A stretch of DNA of 64,000 nt. Source: an uncultured Campylobacter sp. GTDB taxonomy: Bacteria; Campylobacterota; Campylobacteria; Campylobacterales; Campylobacteraceae. The position numbers and the translations under genes were made by a program. Under the pieces are notes generated by a model. It was not told where the DNA came from, did no database searches, and worked only from the letters and a program-made list of their open reading frames with translations. The stretch is taken from NCBI GenBank assembly GCA_937990735.1, contig CALKQT010000002.1, positions 11,045 to 75,044 of the forward strand, in the 5' to 3' direction. Each line of letters begins with the position of its first letter. Within the stretch, counting starts at the first letter, position 1. Of this stretch, positions 16,353-28,948 are shown piece after piece.

Positions 16353-16477
16353 CTCTTACTCTTTAAATTTTATTTTCGCACCGCTTTTCATTCGGTGCCG
16401 CGGATCGCGCATAAAGCATTTTAGCGCGACCTTCTTAAAATTTAGCCCTAAGTTCTTACCGCGCGCGAGGCTTTAAA

Positions 16478-18427
16478 TTAAGCCTCGCTCTTTGCGCTTT
16501 CGATATCGTCGTTAGCACCTAAATTTCGCACCAGCCGGGTAGGCATGCCGTTATCTTTTTCAAATTTTGAGATGATCTCCACGATCTGCTCGCCAGAGAC
16601 AGTCTCCTTCTCATACAGCGCCTTCACCATCTCCTCGATCGCCGGAGCGTAGGTCCTTAGCGTCTCTTTCACCGCCGCATAGCGTTCATCCAGCGTCTTG
16701 CGAACATATTCGTCAATCTTAACCGCCGTTACCTCGCTGTAATCCTTGATGCTCTGTCCGCCATTTAGGAAGGAATACTGCTGCTTTTCTAGCACCGCAA
16801 GCCCGAGAGCCTCGGTCATTCCGACCTGAGTAGCCATAAATTTAAGCATATCGGTAGCGCGCTGCAGATCGTTGCCCGCGCCGTCGGTGATCTCTCCTAA
16901 AAACACATCCTCCGCCGCGCGCCCCGCCAAAAACGTATCGATCTCGGCAAAAATTTCATGGCGCTGGTGCAGATATCTATTTTCAAACGGAGAATTTAGC
17001 GTATATCCCGCAGCACTTAATCCGCGCGGCACGATAGTTACTTTAGATACCGGCATCGCGCCTTTAGTAAGCTCGGCGATGAGCGCATGACCGCTTTCGT
17101 GGTAGGCGACGATCCGCTTTTCGATAGGGCTTACGCGGCGTGATTTTTTAGCCAGTCCGATACCGACGCGTTCGATCGCTTCGAGCAGGTCTTTTTGCTC
17201 GACCTCGGCCTTTGCCTCGCGACCAGCTAAAAGCGCGGCTTCGTTGATGATGTTTGCAAGATCGGCTCCCGCAAAGCCAACGGTAAGGCGCGCGATCTCC
17301 TCGATATCGATATCGCGAGCAAATTTAACGTCGCGCATATGCACCTTCAAAATCGCCATTCTGCCGTCAAAATCGGGTCTATCGACTAGAACCTGCCTAT
17401 CGAATCTGCCCGGACGCAGAAGCGCCGCATCAAGCGTCTCGGGGCGGTTGGTAGCCGCAAGGACGATTACCGGGCTTGATTCCGAGCCGAAGCCGTCCAT
17501 CTCGGCAAGCAGCTGATTTAGCGTCTGTTCGCGCTCGTCGTTACCTCCGCCGATACCGCCTGCGGTTCTGCTTTTGCCGATCGCGTCGATCTCGTCGATG
17601 AAAACGATCGCCGGAGCCTGCTTTTTAGCGTTATCAAATAGATCGCGCACCCTGCTAGCGCCCACGCCTACGAACATCTCGATGAAGCTGGAGCCCGATA
17701 CCGAAAAAAACGGCACGTCCGCTTCGCCCGCGACCGCTTTGGCTAGCAGCGTCTTACCCGTGCCCGGAGGTCCAACCAAAAGCACGCCTTTTGGAATTTT
17801 AGCCCCAAGGCTAATATATCGCTCGGGGTTTTTTAAGAAATCTACGATCTCTTTAACCTCCTCTTTCGCCTCTTCGACGCCAGCGACATCGCTAAATTTA
17901 ACCTTCGGCTTTTCGGCGCTTACTAGGTTTTTAGAGCTTCCGATGCCGAGCACGCCGCCGCCCATATTGCGCTGCATGCGGTTGGCTAAAAACATCCAAA
18001 TTCCAAAGAAAATCACGAGCGGCAAGACCCAGCTAAAGAGCAGATCTGTCAAAAAGTTGCTCTCGTTATACGCACCGTATGGAATTTTGCGCGATTCTAA
18101 AATTTGAACGAGCTCGGGATCATCCACGCGCTTAGCAGTGTAGATTACGTTGCCGACTTGCGCTTTAATCGTGGAACTTCCAATGGAAACCATGCTTACT
18201 TGGGAGTTTTTGATTTGCGATTTTAGCTCGGAGTAAGTTACGTTTCTACTCTCGCCTGAAACGGAGCCGAGTACTCCACCGCTATCAAATCCGCCGCTTG
18301 GGGATATCGCTTTAAACACGACTATCAAAATAAGCGCAAAAATAATAAAAACGCCGATCGGATTTTTATTAAAAAAATTGTTTCCGCCGCCGTTTTGAGG
18401 GGGTTGATTGTTTTGGTTGTTATTCAT
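16478..18427 (-). CDS. ftsH: ATP-dependent zinc metalloprotease FtsH
   Basis: A 649-residue protein. The N-terminus is an Asn/Gln/Gly-rich cytoplasmic lead (residues ~1-25), followed by a membrane helix, a periplasmic region and a second helix near residue 140. The AAA+ domain has Walker A GPPGTGKT and Walker [11 protein letters not shown], and the zinc site is HESGH. It degrades membrane and regulatory proteins as a hexamer. The ATG overlaps the prmA stop (ATGA) and AAGGAAG lies inside the end of prmA. Confidence 0.97.
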   Translation of the reverse strand: MNNNQNNQPPQNGGGNNFFNKNPIGVFIIFALILIVVFKAISPSGGFDSGGVLGSVSGESRNVTYSELKSQIKNSQVSMVSIGSSTIKAQVGNVIYTAKRVDDPELVQILESRKIPYGAYNESNFLTDLLFSWVLPLVIFFGIWMFLANRMQRNMGGGVLGIGSSKNLVSAEKPKVKFSDVAGVEEAKEEVKEIVDFLKNPERYISLGAKIPKGVLLVGPPGTGKTLLAKAVAGEADVPFFSVSGSSFIEMFVGVGASRVRDLFDNAKKQAPAIVFIDEIDAIGKSRTAGGIGGGNDEREQTLNQLLAEMDGFGSESSPVIVLAATNRPETLDAALLRPGRFDRQVLVDRPDFDGRMAILKVHMRDVKFARDIDIEEIARLTVGFAGADLANIINEAALLAGREAKAEVEQKDLLEAIERVGIGLAKKSRRVSPIEKRIVAYHESGHALIAELTKGAMPVSKVTIVPRGLSAAGYTLNSPFENRYLHQRHEIFAEIDTFLAGRAAEDVFLGEITDGAGNDLQRATDMLKFMATQVGMTEALGLAVLEKQQYSFLNGGQSIKDYSEVTAVKIDEYVRKTLDERYAAVKETLRTYAPAIEEMVKALYEKETVSGEQIVEIISKFEKDNGMPTRLVRNLGANDDIESAKSEA

Positions 18428-19287
18428 ATCTTCCTTTCATAAACGAAGCTAAGCCATTCGTTTTGCTTTTTCATCTGCACGAAATTTAAATCCGAAAAAG
18501 CTTGCTCGATCCTATCTTTATATTTTTCTAAAATCCCCGACAGCACGAGCTTGCCGCCTAGTTTTAGCGCTTTTTTCAGATCCGCGCTTAGGATCAAAAT
18601 CACGTCGGCGATTATATTTGCGACGACGAGATCAAACTGCGGCTGCGCGGCTATGCTTGAGCCTTGCTCGTTTAAGCTTGAAACGCTGCCGAGCCAAATT
18701 TTATCGATCTGCACGCCGTTTTTCTCCGCGTTTTGCTGCGTAGCACTCACCGCCTGCTCGTCGGTATCGCAAGCGCTTACCTTTGCGCCCAGTTTTTTCA
18801 TCGCGATACTTAAAATTCCGCTGCCGCAGCCTACGTCAAGCGCGCTCATGTCATCGCGAGCGAGCTCGCTAAGCAGCGCCAGGCACATATTGGTACTTTC
18901 GTGATGACCTGAACCAAACGCCAGCGCAGGATCGATCAGCAGATCGATTAGCGCGCGATCTTGTGATCTTTCGCACCAGCTCGGACGGACGTAAAATTTG
19001 CCGACCGCCACGGGCGCAACGCCTTTTTTATATTCGTCGAGCCAGTCTTTATTTTGCTTTTTTGAAATTTCGATCTGCAGATCGGCGTCTAAATTGAGAG
19101 ATCGCGCGAGCGCCTTTTTAAACTCTTCAAACGCAAATTTTAAATTTTGCAGATCCTCTTCGTCGCGGATTATGAAACGCTCGCCATCCTCCTCGACGCA
19201 GGTAACGCCGAGCTCAAACGCAAAGCTTTTAAAAAGCTCGCTTGCATTCGCGCTTTTTACGATCATCTCATAAAAAAAATCTTTCAT
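18424..19287 (-). CDS. prmA: Ribosomal protein L11 methyltransferase
   Basis: A 287-residue SAM-dependent methyltransferase. The C-terminal Rossmann domain carries LDVGCGSGILSIA and DLVVANIIADVI, the PrmA version of the NPPF-like motif. The preceding DPALAFGSGHHEST stretch is the substrate-side signature of the family. It trimethylates ribosomal protein L11. It is translationally coupled to ftsH, as in C. jejuni. Confidence 0.94.
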   Translation of the reverse strand: MKDFFYEMIVKSANASELFKSFAFELGVTCVEEDGERFIIRDEEDLQNLKFAFEEFKKALARSLNLDADLQIEISKKQNKDWLDEYKKGVAPVAVGKFYVRPSWCERSQDRALIDLLIDPALAFGSGHHESTNMCLALLSELARDDMSALDVGCGSGILSIAMKKLGAKVSACDTDEQAVSATQQNAEKNGVQIDKIWLGSVSSLNEQGSSIAAQPQFDLVVANIIADVILILSADLKKALKLGGKLVLSGILEKYKDRIEQAFSDLNFVQMKKQNEWLSFVYERKI

Positions 19288-19365
19288 CGCCTCACATCGC
19301 CTTTAAATTTTAAAATTTGCATATTACTAAAATTTAGTTCAAACTTTGCTTACGCTCGGGCGTTT

Positions 19366-20073
19366 TTATAGAGCTTCAAACGCCTTTTTAAGATCGAGCG
19401 TGCCCTCGTAATACGCCTTGCCGACAATGACGCCCGCGATGGAGCCTGCGTTTTTAAGCGCGATTATGTCGTTCATATCTTTCACGCCGCCGCTTGCGAT
19501 AGTATCGATGCCGCTAGCTTCCGCAATAGAGCAGCTAAATTCTACGTTCACGCCGCTTAGCATCCCGTCGCGCGATATGTCGGTGCAGATGATCGCGCAA
19601 ACGCCCGCATCCGCGTAGTCTCGCGCCAAATCGGTCGCTTTTACGCGGCTTAGCTCCGCCCAGCCCTCGGTCGCTACGAGCCCCTTTTTTGCGTCTATGC
19701 CCACGACGATGCGGTAAAGCTTCGCCATTCTCCTTACGAAATCTCTATTTTTAAGCGCCGCCGAACCTAGGATAAATCTATCGGCGCCTAAGCTCAAATA
19801 CTGCTTTATGCGCGCTTCGTCGCGGATTCCGCCGCCCACTTCGACGCGCAGGCGAGTGCTTTTTACGATCCGCTCGATCGCTTTAAAATTTACCGCCTCG
19901 CCCGCAAACGCGCCGTCGAGATCAACTAAATGCAGCCATTTAGCGCCGAGATCTTCAAATTTTTTGGCTAGCTCGCAGGGGTCTTTGGAATAAATTTTTG
20001 CGCTTTGCATCTCGCCCTTGCTAAGGCGCACGGCGCATCCTTGTTTCAGATCGATCGCAGGGAAAATCTCCAT
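19366..20073 (-). CDS. hisA: ProFAR isomerase (histidine biosynthesis)
   Basis: A 235-residue TIM barrel started at the ATG of a TGATG overlap with hisH; a GTG one codon earlier is also possible. Landmarks are [14 protein letters not shown] (with the catalytic Asp), [13 protein letters not shown] and [11 protein letters not shown]. It isomerises ProFAR to PRFAR in histidine synthesis. It is the last gene reached by the long glycosylation operon through hisH. Confidence 0.94.
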   Translation of the reverse strand: MEIFPAIDLKQGCAVRLSKGEMQSAKIYSKDPCELAKKFEDLGAKWLHLVDLDGAFAGEAVNFKAIERIVKSTRLRVEVGGGIRDEARIKQYLSLGADRFILGSAALKNRDFVRRMAKLYRIVVGIDAKKGLVATEGWAELSRVKATDLARDYADAGVCAIICTDISRDGMLSGVNVEFSCSIAEASGIDTIASGGVKDMNDIIALKNAGSIAGVIVGKAYYEGTLDLKKAFEAL

Positions 20074-20798
20074 CACAGCTCCGTAAAATTTTTAATGATT
20101 TTTATGCCCGCATCGTGGCTTTTTTCGGGATGCGGCTGAAAGGCAAATACGTTTTCGCGCCAGATCGCGCTTGCAAACTCATAGCCGTAAAACGTGCTCG
20201 CAAGCGTGATCTCGCGCTCGCAAAGGACGTGGTAGGAGTGCACGAAATACAGATACTCAAACTCGCCTAGGCCCGCATTTATCGGCGAGTGCTTGATAAA
20301 ATGCGCGCTGTTCCAGCCGACATGCGGGATCTTTAGGCTTTCGGCACAAGCGGAATTTTGCCCGCAGCGCTCGCCAGACTCTGCCCCGTCTGAATTAAAT
20401 TTCGCCTCGCCCGATCTAAATTTAATATCCTCGGACCTGGATTCCGCCCCCCGAATATTAAATTTCGTTTTGTCAAATTTTACGACGCGACCGGGCAAAA
20501 TTCCAAGCCCGCTACGCGCGCCGAATTCCTCGCTTTGTTCAAACAAAAGCTGCATCCCTAGGCAGATGCCTAAAAAATATCTGCCGCTTACGACGAACTC
20601 TTTAATTGCGGCGTCCATACCGCTTGCGCGAATCCTGTCCATCGCCTCGCCGAATGCGCCCACGCCCGGAAGCAGGGCTTTATCGCAGCTTAAAAGCTCC
20701 TCCCCGCTGCGCGCGAGGCAAAATTTAGCGCCGCAGAAGCTAAGCGCGTTCATCACGCTTTGGATATTGCCCGCGCCGTAATCCACGATACCGATCAA
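20073..20798 (-). CDS. hisH: Imidazole glycerol phosphate synthase subunit HisH with an internal insert
   Basis: A 241-residue class I glutamine amidotransferase. [11 protein letters not shown], the nucleophile motif [15 protein letters not shown] and the catalytic His in FQPHPEKSH are all present, so activity is likely. It supplies ammonia to HisF. Compared with typical HisH (~200 residues) there is an extra block of ~40 residues (about 131-171) after GRVVKFDKT and before [10 protein letters not shown]. It contains two KFN repeats, GAES and QNSA and looks disordered. The stop of pglF overlaps its ATG (ATGA), tying histidine synthesis to the pgl operon. Confidence 0.93.
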   Translation of the reverse strand: MIGIVDYGAGNIQSVMNALSFCGAKFCLARSGEELLSCDKALLPGVGAFGEAMDRIRASGMDAAIKEFVVSGRYFLGICLGMQLLFEQSEEFGARSGLGILPGRVVKFDKTKFNIRGAESRSEDIKFRSGEAKFNSDGAESGERCGQNSACAESLKIPHVGWNSAHFIKHSPINAGLGEFEYLYFVHSYHVLCEREITLASTFYGYEFASAIWRENVFAFQPHPEKSHDAGIKIIKNFTEL

Positions 20799-22599
20799 GC
20801 AAGCTCCTTCGCACCGTTCAATCGGTGCGAAAACTCGGGCACGATACGTTTTAGCTTATCCGCGACCTGCGCGTCCTCGCACTCCGAAAGCTCCTCGATC
20901 TGCGAGTTTAGCTCTTGTAGGTCGTATTTTGCGGAGTGGGTTACGAAGATGGATTGATACTTCGTGCTCTTGTCGTTTTCATCGATCAAAAGCTCCTCGT
21001 AAAGCTTCTCTCCGGGACGCAGACCAACAAATTTAATGCCCAGCTCCTCCTTGCCGGCAAGCTGCAGCATTCGCTTGGCAAGATCGGCGATCTTTACGGG
21101 CTCGCCCATATCCAGCACGAAAAGTTCGCCGCCCTGCGCGATGGAGGCGGCTTGAAGCACGAGCTGGCACGCCTCGCTAACGAGCATAAAATATCTCGTA
21201 ATCTCGGGGTGCGTAACGGTAAGCGGCTCGTTCGCTTCGATCTGGCGTTTAAATTTAGGAATGACGCTGCCGCTTGAGCCGAGCACGTTTCCGAAGCGCA
21301 CCGCGACGATCTGCGTTTCGCTTGCCTCGTCGTTGGAATTTAGCGCGTAAAGCTCGCAGATACGCTTCGTCGTGCCCATAATGTTCGTCGGTCGCACCGC
21401 CTTATCGGTCGAGATCAAAACGACTTTTTTCGCGCCGTATTTTTTAGACAGATCGATTACGTTTTTTGTGCCGATGACATTATTTTTAACCGCTAGATGC
21501 GGATTAAACTCGCATAGCGGCACATGCTTATACGCCGCTGCGTGCACGACCACCTCGGGACGAAATTCTGCAAAAACCTCCTCCAGCTCATGGCGATAAA
21601 CGACGTTTATCATCTTTAACTCGTTGCGCGCATCCGCGCCGGTGGCTTCGTTAATCGAGTAGAGGTTAAACTCGCTGTGTTCGACCATGATAAGACGCTT
21701 TGCGCCGAATTTCAAGCATTGCTTACAAATTTCGCTTCCTATCGTGCCGCCCGCGCCAGTTACCAGCACGATCTTGCCTTTGATAAAATTTTCAATCGCC
21801 TTGGTGTCTAGATCCTTGGGCTTGCGCGCGAGCAGATCCTCGATCGATACGTCGCGGATCTTTTTGCTCTCATCCTCCAAAAGTGAAAAGAGCTTGATAT
21901 CCTTTAACCCGTACGCAAAAAGCTCGTCGTAGAGCTGCTTTAGCTCGTCCGGATACAGTGCCAGCGCGATGATCGCAGTTTTAGCACCGCTATCTTTGAT
22001 CATCTGCGGAATTTCGCTCTTAGCTCTGACGACGTAGTTTTCGCAATACGTCCCTACTAGCTCTGCTCGCCCGTCCACGACGCCCACGGGGTAGTAATTA
22101 ATATATTTTTGCCGCATACCTTTTAGGACGTGAAAGGTCTTGCTCGTAGCGCCTACGACGATGCAGGGCTCGTTATTCGTGATGTTTTTCTTCTCGCTTA
22201 GAAACATCCTCTTTGAAATTCTAATCCCACCGATTAAAATAAACGAGATCGCCGCATCGATGATGATGACCGAACGCGGGAATGGGTTAAAAATTTTACT
22301 CGCTAGAAAGAATAGGATTAAAAAGGTAAGCGCCGCCATAACGTGCGCATAAAAGAGCTTCCTCGCTTCATATAGACCGAAAAATCTCCACGGAACTAAA
22401 TAGATCCGCAAAAACCAAAAGTAGAAAATTTTAATCGCAGTAAGGCTCGAGGCGCTAAGCAGCGCGCCTTTATAGAATTCGTTGGGTATATCTCCGCTAA
22501 ATCGCAGCAAAAACGCGATGTAAACGGAGAGGATCGAAATAAAAATATCTCCTAGCAAAAAAAACGCGAAGCGGCTAAATTTAGTGGGTTTTAACAGCA

Positions 22600-22600
<1 letters not shown>
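20795..22600 (-). CDS. pglF: UDP-GlcNAc 4,6-dehydratase, membrane-bound
   Basis: A 601-residue protein. Residues ~1-120 hold four membrane helices, ~140-260 a CoA-binding-like Rossmann region, and from ~275 the SDR dehydratase domain with the NAD motif TGAGGTIGSE. The active site has STDKAVRPTNIMGTTK, where the usual SDR Tyr is Met as in known PglF enzymes. It converts UDP-GlcNAc to the 4-keto-6-deoxy sugar, the first step of UDP-diNAc-bacillosamine synthesis. It overlaps pglE by one base (TGATG). Confidence 0.95.
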
Positions 22601-24399
<1,799 letters not shown>

Positions 24400-24413
<14 letters not shown>

Positions 24414-25005
24414 TAAATTTCTCCGTCGTCGCCATGCCCTCTTTATTCACGCCCTCTTTTGCAAGCACCTTTTTTATCGTTAAAAGCGCGATCTTAAGAT
24501 CGAGCGCGAAGCTTAAATTCTGCGCGTAATACGTGTCGAACTCAAATTTTTTCTCCCAGCTGATCGCGTTGCGACCGTTTACCTGCGCAAGCCCCGTGAT
24601 GCCCGGGCGCACGCTGTGCCTAAGACGCTGCTGCGGCGAATAAAGCGGCAAGTATTCGATTAGCAGCGGTCGCGGCCCGATGAAGCTCATATCGCCCTTT
24701 AGCACGTTGAAAAGCTGCGGCAGCTCATCCAGACTTAGCGCGCGGATCTTTTTGCCGTAATCGTTCAGCCGCTCTTCGTCGGGCAGAAGCTCGCCGTCAG
24801 CGCCGCGCTCGTCGCTCATCGTTTTAAATTTGTAAATTTTAAAAATTTGCTCATCAAATCCCGGGCGAGATTGCGTAAAAATCGTGCTTTTGCTAATGTG
24901 TTTGCGGATCAAGAACCACGTAAGCGCCATCACGGGCGAAACCAAAATAATCAAAATCAAAGCCGCCGTAAAATCGAGCGCACGTTTTAAAAAACCTCTA
25001 TACAT
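24400..25005 (-). CDS. pglC: Undecaprenyl phosphate diNAc-bacillosamine phosphotransferase
   Basis: A 201-residue monotopic phosphoglycosyl transferase. A single re-entrant N-terminal helix (residues ~8-30) is followed by KFKTM, the catalytic Asp-Glu in [10 protein letters not shown], and [23 protein letters not shown], the family signature. It moves phospho-bacillosamine to undecaprenyl phosphate at the cytoplasmic face, starting the lipid-linked glycan. The gene overlaps both pglA and pglD. Confidence 0.96.
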
Positions 25006-26125
25006 CGATAAATTTCCTATAAACCTCTAAATATTTTTCCGTGACGATCTTTTCGTCGTAATTTGCAAGCACCAGCTCGCGCCCGTTTCGCCCAAGCCTT
25101 TCGCAAAGCGCGGTATCGTCTAATAAAATTTCGATCTTTCGCGCAAGATCCTCTGCGTCGCGAGTGCGGCAAATTAAGCCGTTTACCCCCTCTTGCACCG
25201 CCTCGACGCAGCCGCTACAGTCGCTTACCACGCAGGCTCGCGCCATGCTCATCGCCTCTAAAACCGTGCGCGGAAAGCCCTCCTTGTAGCTAGGAAGTGC
25301 CAGTAGGTAACTAGCCTTCAAAAGCTCAGGCACGTCGTTTCTGGCACCCAGATAATGCACTGCACCACTTCGCAAAAACGCAGGATCAGCGGTGCTTTTA
25401 TTGCCCGCAAAACCCTCGCCCACAAAGACAAATTTCGCATCCGATCGATCTTTTAAAATTTCTGCTGCTTCGTAGAATTCTCTCACACCCTTATGCCACA
25501 TCGCGCGAGCTATCATCAGCACGATCTTTTTGCCGTGCAAATCCTCGCCCAGATCCGCCGCACTAACGATTTTGGGGTTGAATCTTTCAGCATCTACGCC
25601 TACGCTTTTAATCCTTATAACCTTTTGCTTCGCAATAAGCCCGCGAGATAGCATGTAATCGGGATCGGCATCGTTTACAAATACGCAAGCATCCGCCTGC
25701 GAAAATGAAAATTTATAAAGCTTCTCCAATACCGCTCGTACGAGCCTTGTTTTAATATCATCGTCGATATAAAAGCTGCCCAGCCCCTCAACTAAGTTTA
25801 TCACATATTTTATACCCGCCTCTCGAGCCGCCAGCGTACCGAACACATTTGATTTGTGCGCAGCTGTTTGCAGCAGGTCCAAATTTAGCTTCTTTAGCTC
25901 GCGTGCAAGGGCTTTGGTGTTGCTAAATACGGTAAACGGATTTAGGCTTGCCCGATCAAGATCGTAAGTTACGGCATTAAAATCGCGTGCCAAATCCTGC
26001 GTATAAGCGCCGCGAGGAGCAATTGCGAAAACCTCGTGCCCGCGCTCTTTTAAAGCCTGCATTATCGGGCGGCGAAAGAAATGTAAGCTCATATCGGCAT
26101 GGCTTAAAAACCCTATGCGAGCCAT
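24998..26125 (-). CDS. pglA: Alpha-1,3-GalNAc transferase
   Basis: A 375-residue GT4 transferase started at [20 protein letters not shown], with AAGGA nine bases upstream. The GT4 donor site shows [23 protein letters not shown]. It adds the first GalNAc to the lipid-linked bacillosamine. An in-frame ATG three codons upstream is too close to the ribosome site. A 17-codon ORF precedes and overlaps the start (see 26113-26166). Confidence 0.95.
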   Translation of the reverse strand: MARIGFLSHADMSLHFFRRPIMQALKERGHEVFAIAPRGAYTQDLARDFNAVTYDLDRASLNPFTVFSNTKALARELKKLNLDLLQTAAHKSNVFGTLAAREAGIKYVINLVEGLGSFYIDDDIKTRLVRAVLEKLYKFSFSQADACVFVNDADPDYMLSRGLIAKQKVIRIKSVGVDAERFNPKIVSAADLGEDLHGKKIVLMIARAMWHKGVREFYEAAEILKDRSDAKFVFVGEGFAGNKSTADPAFLRSGAVHYLGARNDVPELLKASYLLALPSYKEGFPRTVLEAMSMARACVVSDCSGCVEAVQEGVNGLICRTRDAEDLARKIEILLDDTALCERLGRNGRELVLANYDEKIVTEKYLEVYRKFIDV

Positions 26126-26166
26126 ATGCTGCATTCCTTGCTTGGCGTTGCGAGATTAAATTTCAT
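26113..26166 (-). CDS. Possible 17-residue leader peptide before pglA
   Basis: [17 protein letters not shown] with a textbook AAGGAG eight bases upstream of its ATG. It lies between the pglB stop and pglA and ends 13 bases inside pglA in another frame. The arrangement suits translational coupling of pglA. It could also be chance; only the ribosome site and geometry support it. Confidence 0.35.
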   Translation of the reverse strand: MKFNLATPSKECSIWLA

Positions 26167-26198
26167 AAATTTCTCCTTAGATTGCTGCAAAATTTTAT

Positions 26199-28946
26199 CT
26201 AGCGCTTTAATTTATAAACTTTCACAGCAGGGCTTAAGATCACAGGCTCGAATAGCTCGGGCCTATATCTTTCAAATACAAAAAGCTGAATATAGCTTGA
26301 GTTTAGCATCGTCTTATCTAGCAGCAAAAATCGCCCGTAATCGCGCATGAAAATCACGTAAAATTGCGCGCTACTGTCCATATTAAACTCTTTTACCGAA
26401 AGCTTGCCATTCGCGTCGTAGCTCGTTTCGTAAAAGGTATTGATCGCAAATTTTCTGCCGCTATACTCTAAATTTAAAAGGCTCGGTGAGATCGAAAAGC
26501 CGTTGTCCATATGCACGCCGCTTTGATCCTGAACAAATCTATCGCTCGTTATGAAAAACAGCTCACTTAGCTGCTTGCCGTCGGTGATGTCGATGTTTGA
26601 AAACTGCGTAACGACGGGGAAGATATTCATCATACGATCGGGCAAGATGTAATAGATGTCGCGCGTAGGCCTTGGCGGCTTAAAATCAGCCAGTCCCAAG
26701 CTTAAGATAAAATCATTTACGTCCGTGGCGTTATAATCTTTTAAAATTTGCTTTAGCTTGTTTGGAATTTTTTCGCTATATCCGCGCTCGGTGTATTCGA
26801 CATCCAGGCGCGCCATATTTGCAGAGCTCATCTGATCTTTAAAAAGCGCAAAGCTAACGGGGAAATTATCGTTGCCTAGGTGTTTGCCGCCGTCGATGAG
26901 GGTTTTTACATCGCTGTAATAGCGTATGCCGTAACCGTAATCCCACCACGAAAGCGCATAATCCTCGCGCTGCACCTTATCTTTGAGCTCATCTAGCACC
27001 CGTACCTCACTTTGATAAAAGACCGTATCGACCTTGTACGAGACGATATGCTGCCACGCGGGATAAATGGCAAGCGCCGTCAAAATAAGCAGTATCGCGC
27101 GCCCTGCGATCTTTGGCAGATCCAAGCGCTTTACGCAAAAATACAAAATATATCCGAAACTTAGCCCCATCACGCCCACGGCATAGATCGTAAATCTAAG
27201 GCCCGCTTTGTTTGCCGCAAAGCCCAAAAGCAGAAGCGGGATCGAGAGCAAAAATTCTTTATGCCTAAAGCAAAGCACTAAATATCCGATTGCCGCGATC
27301 ACGAAAACCGCGACGTGCGAGCTGATGCGCTCCATAAAGATCTTGGGCGGCACGATGCCTGATTCTTGGATTGTTTGATTGACGTTGAAAAAATGAAATG
27401 CCGTATCGGCGTTGTCCGCAAAGGAACGGAAGATATAAAATTTCGCCTGAAAGATGATCGGGCTAAGACCTCCGTTTGCGACGAAAAAGACTACGGCAAG
27501 CGCGCCGATAATCGCTAAAATTTTAAAATTTAATAGCTTTCCTCTAAACGCAAAGAGCCAAAATAGAGCAAGCGAGATTAAAATTTTAGCTACCAAAGGC
27601 GTGGAGCAAAGCGCGATCAAAAAGATAATCATCGCTTCGTAATTTACCGCACTTTTTCGTTTAAAAATCAGCGTGTAGGCGAAAAATACGGCGAGCATCA
27701 TGGAATTTAGCGAGAAGCTTGAGGGATACCACCACATATAAAATATCACAAACGCGCCCAGCCAAAACAGCGTGCTGCGCGAACCGCGCGTGCAGATACG
27801 GATGAGCGCCCACAAAATGCACATCGCAAGCACGATATTTAGCATATCGGTGTCGTAATACCCAGCCATTGTGCGGTTGTAGTAGCTATTCGCCACGCTC
27901 GCGACAAGCGCGCCGATGAAGCCCGCGCGCATGCAGCGAAACTCGCTTGAGATCAGCAAGATCGGCACTACGATGAGCGAGCTAAACAAAGCCGGCAGAT
28001 AAACGAAGATCGTCTCGATTTTAAAGGGCAAAATTTCAGCCAAAAACGCCGTCACGATCGAAAGCGGTGCACTAAAGTAGCTAAGATCGTTGGGCTGATG
28101 AAAGCCGGCGAGGCGATCGCGCGCGCCCTCTGCAAAGGCGTAGCCGTCGTTGGTGTTTATCATCAGCTCGCCGTCCCAAAAAAAGTAGTTCACAAAACCG
28201 CTCGCCCAGTGCACCCACCACATGCGAAACGCCACGCTAAAAGCAAATGCAAACAAAATCATCAGCAAAATATGCTTGGAGAACTCATAATTTTTTATAA
28301 AGCCAAAAATTCTGCGCCTGGCAGGGAGCACGCCAGCTGCCTGATCTTTAGAATTTTGGGAATTTTCTGCTGTGGAGTTTTTAGAATTATCAGAATTTAT
28401 GCCGTTTGTAGAATTTAAAGCACTTGCGGAATTCGCATTTTTAAATTTAGCCAAATTAGCGGCTTTTGCGGAATTTTTATTTGTAGAATTTTTGCTCGTG
28501 GAATTTGCAGCGCCCTTTAAATTTGAGTTTGTAGAATTTGCGCCTGCGGAATTTTCAGAATTTACCGAGGTGGAATTTGGTCCGCTTGATTTTTTAGCCT
28601 TTTTGGATTTTTTTTGTGCTCGCATTTTTGCAGAAACAGCGCGCGCTTGATCGTCGCTTAAATTCTTAGCGCCGGCGTGCGCGGAATTTTTGCTTACAGA
28701 ATTTTTTGCATCAAGCGCGGAATTTTTATCGCTCTGAGGCGCGGTATCCTCGCTACCCTTAAGCTCGGCATTTTCGCCGCTAAAATTCTCTCCGCCGCCT
28801 GCGGAATACTCTGCGTCAAAATTTCCCTCACTAGCGAAATTTTCGCTTAAAGCAGCTTTGTCAGCACCCATTGATTGCGCGCCTTTTTGATCGTCCGATC
28901 CTTCGTCGATCTCTCTGACGCTAAAAGCCTTTTTTTCTTCACCCAC
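26199..28946 (-). CDS. pglB: Oligosaccharyltransferase PglB (STT3 family) with a ~200-residue N-terminal extension
   Basis: A 915-residue protein; characterised PglB enzymes are ~713. Homology begins near residue 210 (FIKNYEFSKHILLMILF) and continues to the end. The first catalytic loop has SGYYDTDML-type GYYDTDMLN, the sequon-binding WWDYGYG lies near residue 665, and the MxxI motif is MMNI in LPDRMMNIFPVV. Thirteen or so membrane helices precede the periplasmic domain. It transfers the heptasaccharide-type glycan to Asn in periplasmic proteins. The extra N-terminal part is Ser/Asn/Ala-rich, low complexity, without a signal peptide, and should lie in the cytoplasm. Confidence 0.96.
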   Translation of the reverse strand: MGEEKKAFSVREIDEGSDDQKGAQSMGADKAALSENFASEGNFDAEYSAGGGENFSGENAELKGSEDTAPQSDKNSALDAKNSVSKNSAHAGAKNLSDDQARAVSAKMRAQKKSKKAKKSSGPNSTSVNSENSAGANSTNSNLKGAANSTSKNSTNKNSAKAANLAKFKNANSASALNSTNGINSDNSKNSTAENSQNSKDQAAGVLPARRRIFGFIKNYEFSKHILLMILFAFAFSVAFRMWWVHWASGFVNYFFWDGELMINTNDGYAFAEGARDRLAGFHQPNDLSYFSAPLSIVTAFLAEILPFKIETIFVYLPALFSSLIVVPILLISSEFRCMRAGFIGALVASVANSYYNRTMAGYYDTDMLNIVLAMCILWALIRICTRGSRSTLFWLGAFVIFYMWWYPSSFSLNSMMLAVFFAYTLIFKRKSAVNYEAMIIFLIALCSTPLVAKILISLALFWLFAFRGKLLNFKILAIIGALAVVFFVANGGLSPIIFQAKFYIFRSFADNADTAFHFFNVNQTIQESGIVPPKIFMERISSHVAVFVIAAIGYLVLCFRHKEFLLSIPLLLLGFAANKAGLRFTIYAVGVMGLSFGYILYFCVKRLDLPKIAGRAILLILTALAIYPAWQHIVSYKVDTVFYQSEVRVLDELKDKVQREDYALSWWDYGYGIRYYSDVKTLIDGGKHLGNDNFPVSFALFKDQMSSANMARLDVEYTERGYSEKIPNKLKQILKDYNATDVNDFILSLGLADFKPPRPTRDIYYILPDRMMNIFPVVTQFSNIDITDGKQLSELFFITSDRFVQDQSGVHMDNGFSISPSLLNLEYSGRKFAINTFYETSYDANGKLSVKEFNMDSSAQFYVIFMRDYGRFLLLDKTMLNSSYIQLFVFERYRPELFEPVILSPAVKVYKLKR

Positions 28947-28948
28947 GC

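Noticed and set aside
28098..28650. Phe/Glu/Ala-rich plus-strand frames over the pglB N-terminus
   Set aside because: Mirror of the Asn/Ser repeat, with no ribosome site and composition typical of a shadow.
28300..28946. PglB N-terminal extension as a cluster of glycosylation sites
   Set aside because: It is full of Asn-x-Ser/Thr-like triplets, but the bacterial sequon needs Asp or Glu two residues before Asn, which I did not find. The segment should also be cytoplasmic.
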